Below are positions 63,267-64,000 of a DNA stretch of 64,000 nt, in pieces. The notes below the pieces were generated by a model. The model was not told the DNA's origin. It saw only the letters and a program-made list of their open reading frames with translations, and did no database searches. The stretch's first letter is position 1. Each line of letters starts with the position of its first letter. This DNA comes from an uncultured Flavobacteriales bacterium (GTDB lineage: Bacteria > Bacteroidota > Bacteroidia > Flavobacteriales > Schleiferiaceae): contig CAJQHZ010000020.1 in NCBI GenBank assembly GCA_905478295.1, positions 1 to 64,000 on the forward strand, read 5' to 3'. A program made the translations under genes and the position numbers.

Positions 63267-64000
63267 TTAGGCCGTAAAGGTATAATCTCTAAAGTATTCC
63301 TGATTCTCTTCAGTCCGCAATCCTGTAAATGTAAATCCTGATTTCTCAGGAGAAAGAGGAGCAGTGAGTCGCTCGTTATGCCAAAGCTCGTAAGTTTTAA
63401 AGTCTACTGGAGAGCGGTTTTCAAGTGCACTAAACAGATCTAATGAGCCCACTTTAGCCCAACCTGCTTCCACGGTGCCCTGGAATACTTTCGCTTTTGA
63501 ACCGGAACCGTATCCCATGAAGCCGATGGTATTTCCCTCGATGGCTTCTCCTTTATCTGCAGCATCGCAAAGCGTGCTTAAGAGCCCCATGAAAATGGAG
63601 GCGGTGTACATATTACCAATCAAGCTCGAAGCACGCTCGGCCGGAGCTAATGCCTTCGCCACATAGGCACGATAATAGTCCGATTTACTGAAGGCGCGCA
63701 CCCACTCTTTCGCTTCGCCTTTATCTGCAGGTTTATCGCTACCCATCACCGCAACTACATCCTGCCACTTACCGTTGGCTTGCATCCAGTCCAAGTAAAA
63801 ATTCACCAGCATGCGTCTGCCTTGGAAAGCATAGGGCAGGTGCATGACCACTTTATCCCAATCTAAGGCAGGATTGATTTTTACCTTCGTTCCGAAATGT
63901 TCCAATGCTTCGCTAATGCGGCTGACGTAGGCAAAGTTACTGTATTGACCATCAAAGACCGGCTCTTCAACGTAACTGCGGAGCATGCGATTACCGCCCC
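63267..64000 (-). CDS. hydroxymethylglutaryl-CoA synthase, C-terminal part (cut by window edge)
   Basis: At least 244 codons of a 3-hydroxy-3-methylglutaryl-CoA synthase are present, open to the right edge. Visible parts are DGQYSNFAYVSRISEALEHF, MHLPYAFQGRRMLVNFYLDW (the histidine active-site region), YTASIFMGLLSTL, and GFMGYGSGSKAKVFQGTV. The enzyme condenses acetyl-CoA and acetoacetyl-CoA in the mevalonate pathway and so could supply isoprenoid precursors for carotenoids and retinal. The catalytic cysteine region lies outside the window. The internal ATG at 63986 is not the start. Confidence 0.9.
   Translation of the reverse strand, partial: GGNRMLRSYVEEPVFDGQYSNFAYVSRISEALEHFGTKVKINPALDWDKVVMHLPYAFQGRRMLVNFYLDWMQANGKWQDVVAVMGSDKPADKGEAKEWVRAFSKSDYYRAYVAKALAPAERASSLIGNMYTASIFMGLLSTLCDAADKGEAIEGNTIGFMGYGSGSKAKVFQGTVEAGWAKVGSLDLFSALENRSPVDFKTYELWHNERLTAPLSPEKSGFTFTGLRTEENQEYFRDYTFTA

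Noticed and set aside
1-64000. tRNA or rRNA genes, CRISPR arrays, insertion sequences, prophage genes
   Set aside because: Looked for in spacers on both strands; no cloverleaf-like sequence, spaced repeats, transposase or terminal inverted repeats were seen.

Overview
The window is a dense bacterial chromosome segment, with no gene-free stretch above about 210 bases. It comes from a member of the Bacteroidota, most likely a marine Flavobacteriales bacterium. Evidence for this includes type IX secretion (PorZ, C-terminal sorting domains), the gliding lipoprotein GldH, a SusC/SusD pair, a fused branched-chain 2-oxoacid dehydrogenase E1, DUF4837 and DUF2480 proteins, few Shine-Dalgarno sequences and a proteorhodopsin. 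A family-level assignment (for example Schleiferiaceae or Cryomorphaceae) is only a guess. No tRNA, rRNA, CRISPR array, transposase or prophage gene was seen.

Layout. 1-3.1 kb: catabolic or secreted enzymes (sugar isomerase-like protein, esterase with TPR, DUF1080 lipoprotein). 3.1-9 kb: recO, a prohibitin-like protein, a TIGR02206 membrane protein, an outer-membrane beta-barrel receptor and an unknown exported protein. 9-15.6 kb: envelope genes, namely a class A penicillin-binding protein, porZ, and ricT-gldH. 15.6-30.6 kb: a long, mostly co-directional minus-strand block with a FAD/Fe-S oxidase, two beta-oxidation or phenylacetate enzymes (PaaH-like, PaaG), a DUF4837 lipoprotein, a LysM lytic transglycosylase, gatA, tatA, fused E1, paaD, rseP, kbl and an isomerase lipoprotein. 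30.7-45 kb: an S4 RNA-binding protein, then a polysaccharide utilization locus (PUL) with SusC, SusD, a PKD surface lipoprotein, a GH16 beta-glucanase, a multi-domain sorted binding protein, a membrane-anchored propeller/LuxR-HTH regulator and a GH5 glucanase with two CBM6-like modules. The gene set fits laminarin or a related beta-glucan. 45-51 kb: an M61 peptidase, then proteorhodopsin divergent from one 659-residue protein that joins a lycopene cyclase to a Blh beta-carotene dioxygenase, followed by a metallophosphoesterase. 51.3-54.7 kb: polA and a TetR regulator with a palindromic operator over its own start codon. 54.8-61.2 kb: tyrosine/homogentisate breakdown (hmgA, hppD, fahA) with a Cys/Met lyase-type enzyme and an acetoacetate CoA-transferase (scoAB). 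61.3-64 kb: a 2-oxopent-4-enoate hydratase-like protein, an unknown exported protein, DUF2480 and the C-terminal part of HMG-CoA synthase.

How the genes work together. The PUL would take up and degrade algal beta-glucan, with a TGTCC direct-repeat motif shared by the susC and GH5 upstream regions as a candidate regulator site. Proteorhodopsin needs retinal, and the adjacent fusion enzyme could carry lycopene through beta-carotene to retinal in one polypeptide. The tyrosine block ends in acetoacetate, which ScoAB would activate to acetoacetyl-CoA; this is also a substrate of the HMG-CoA synthase at the right edge.

Most unusual observations: the CrtY-Blh fusion; three clusters of A/T-tracts spaced at about 10 bp, two of them sharing an identical 17-bp palindromic core; the PUL direct-repeat motif; and the TetR operator.
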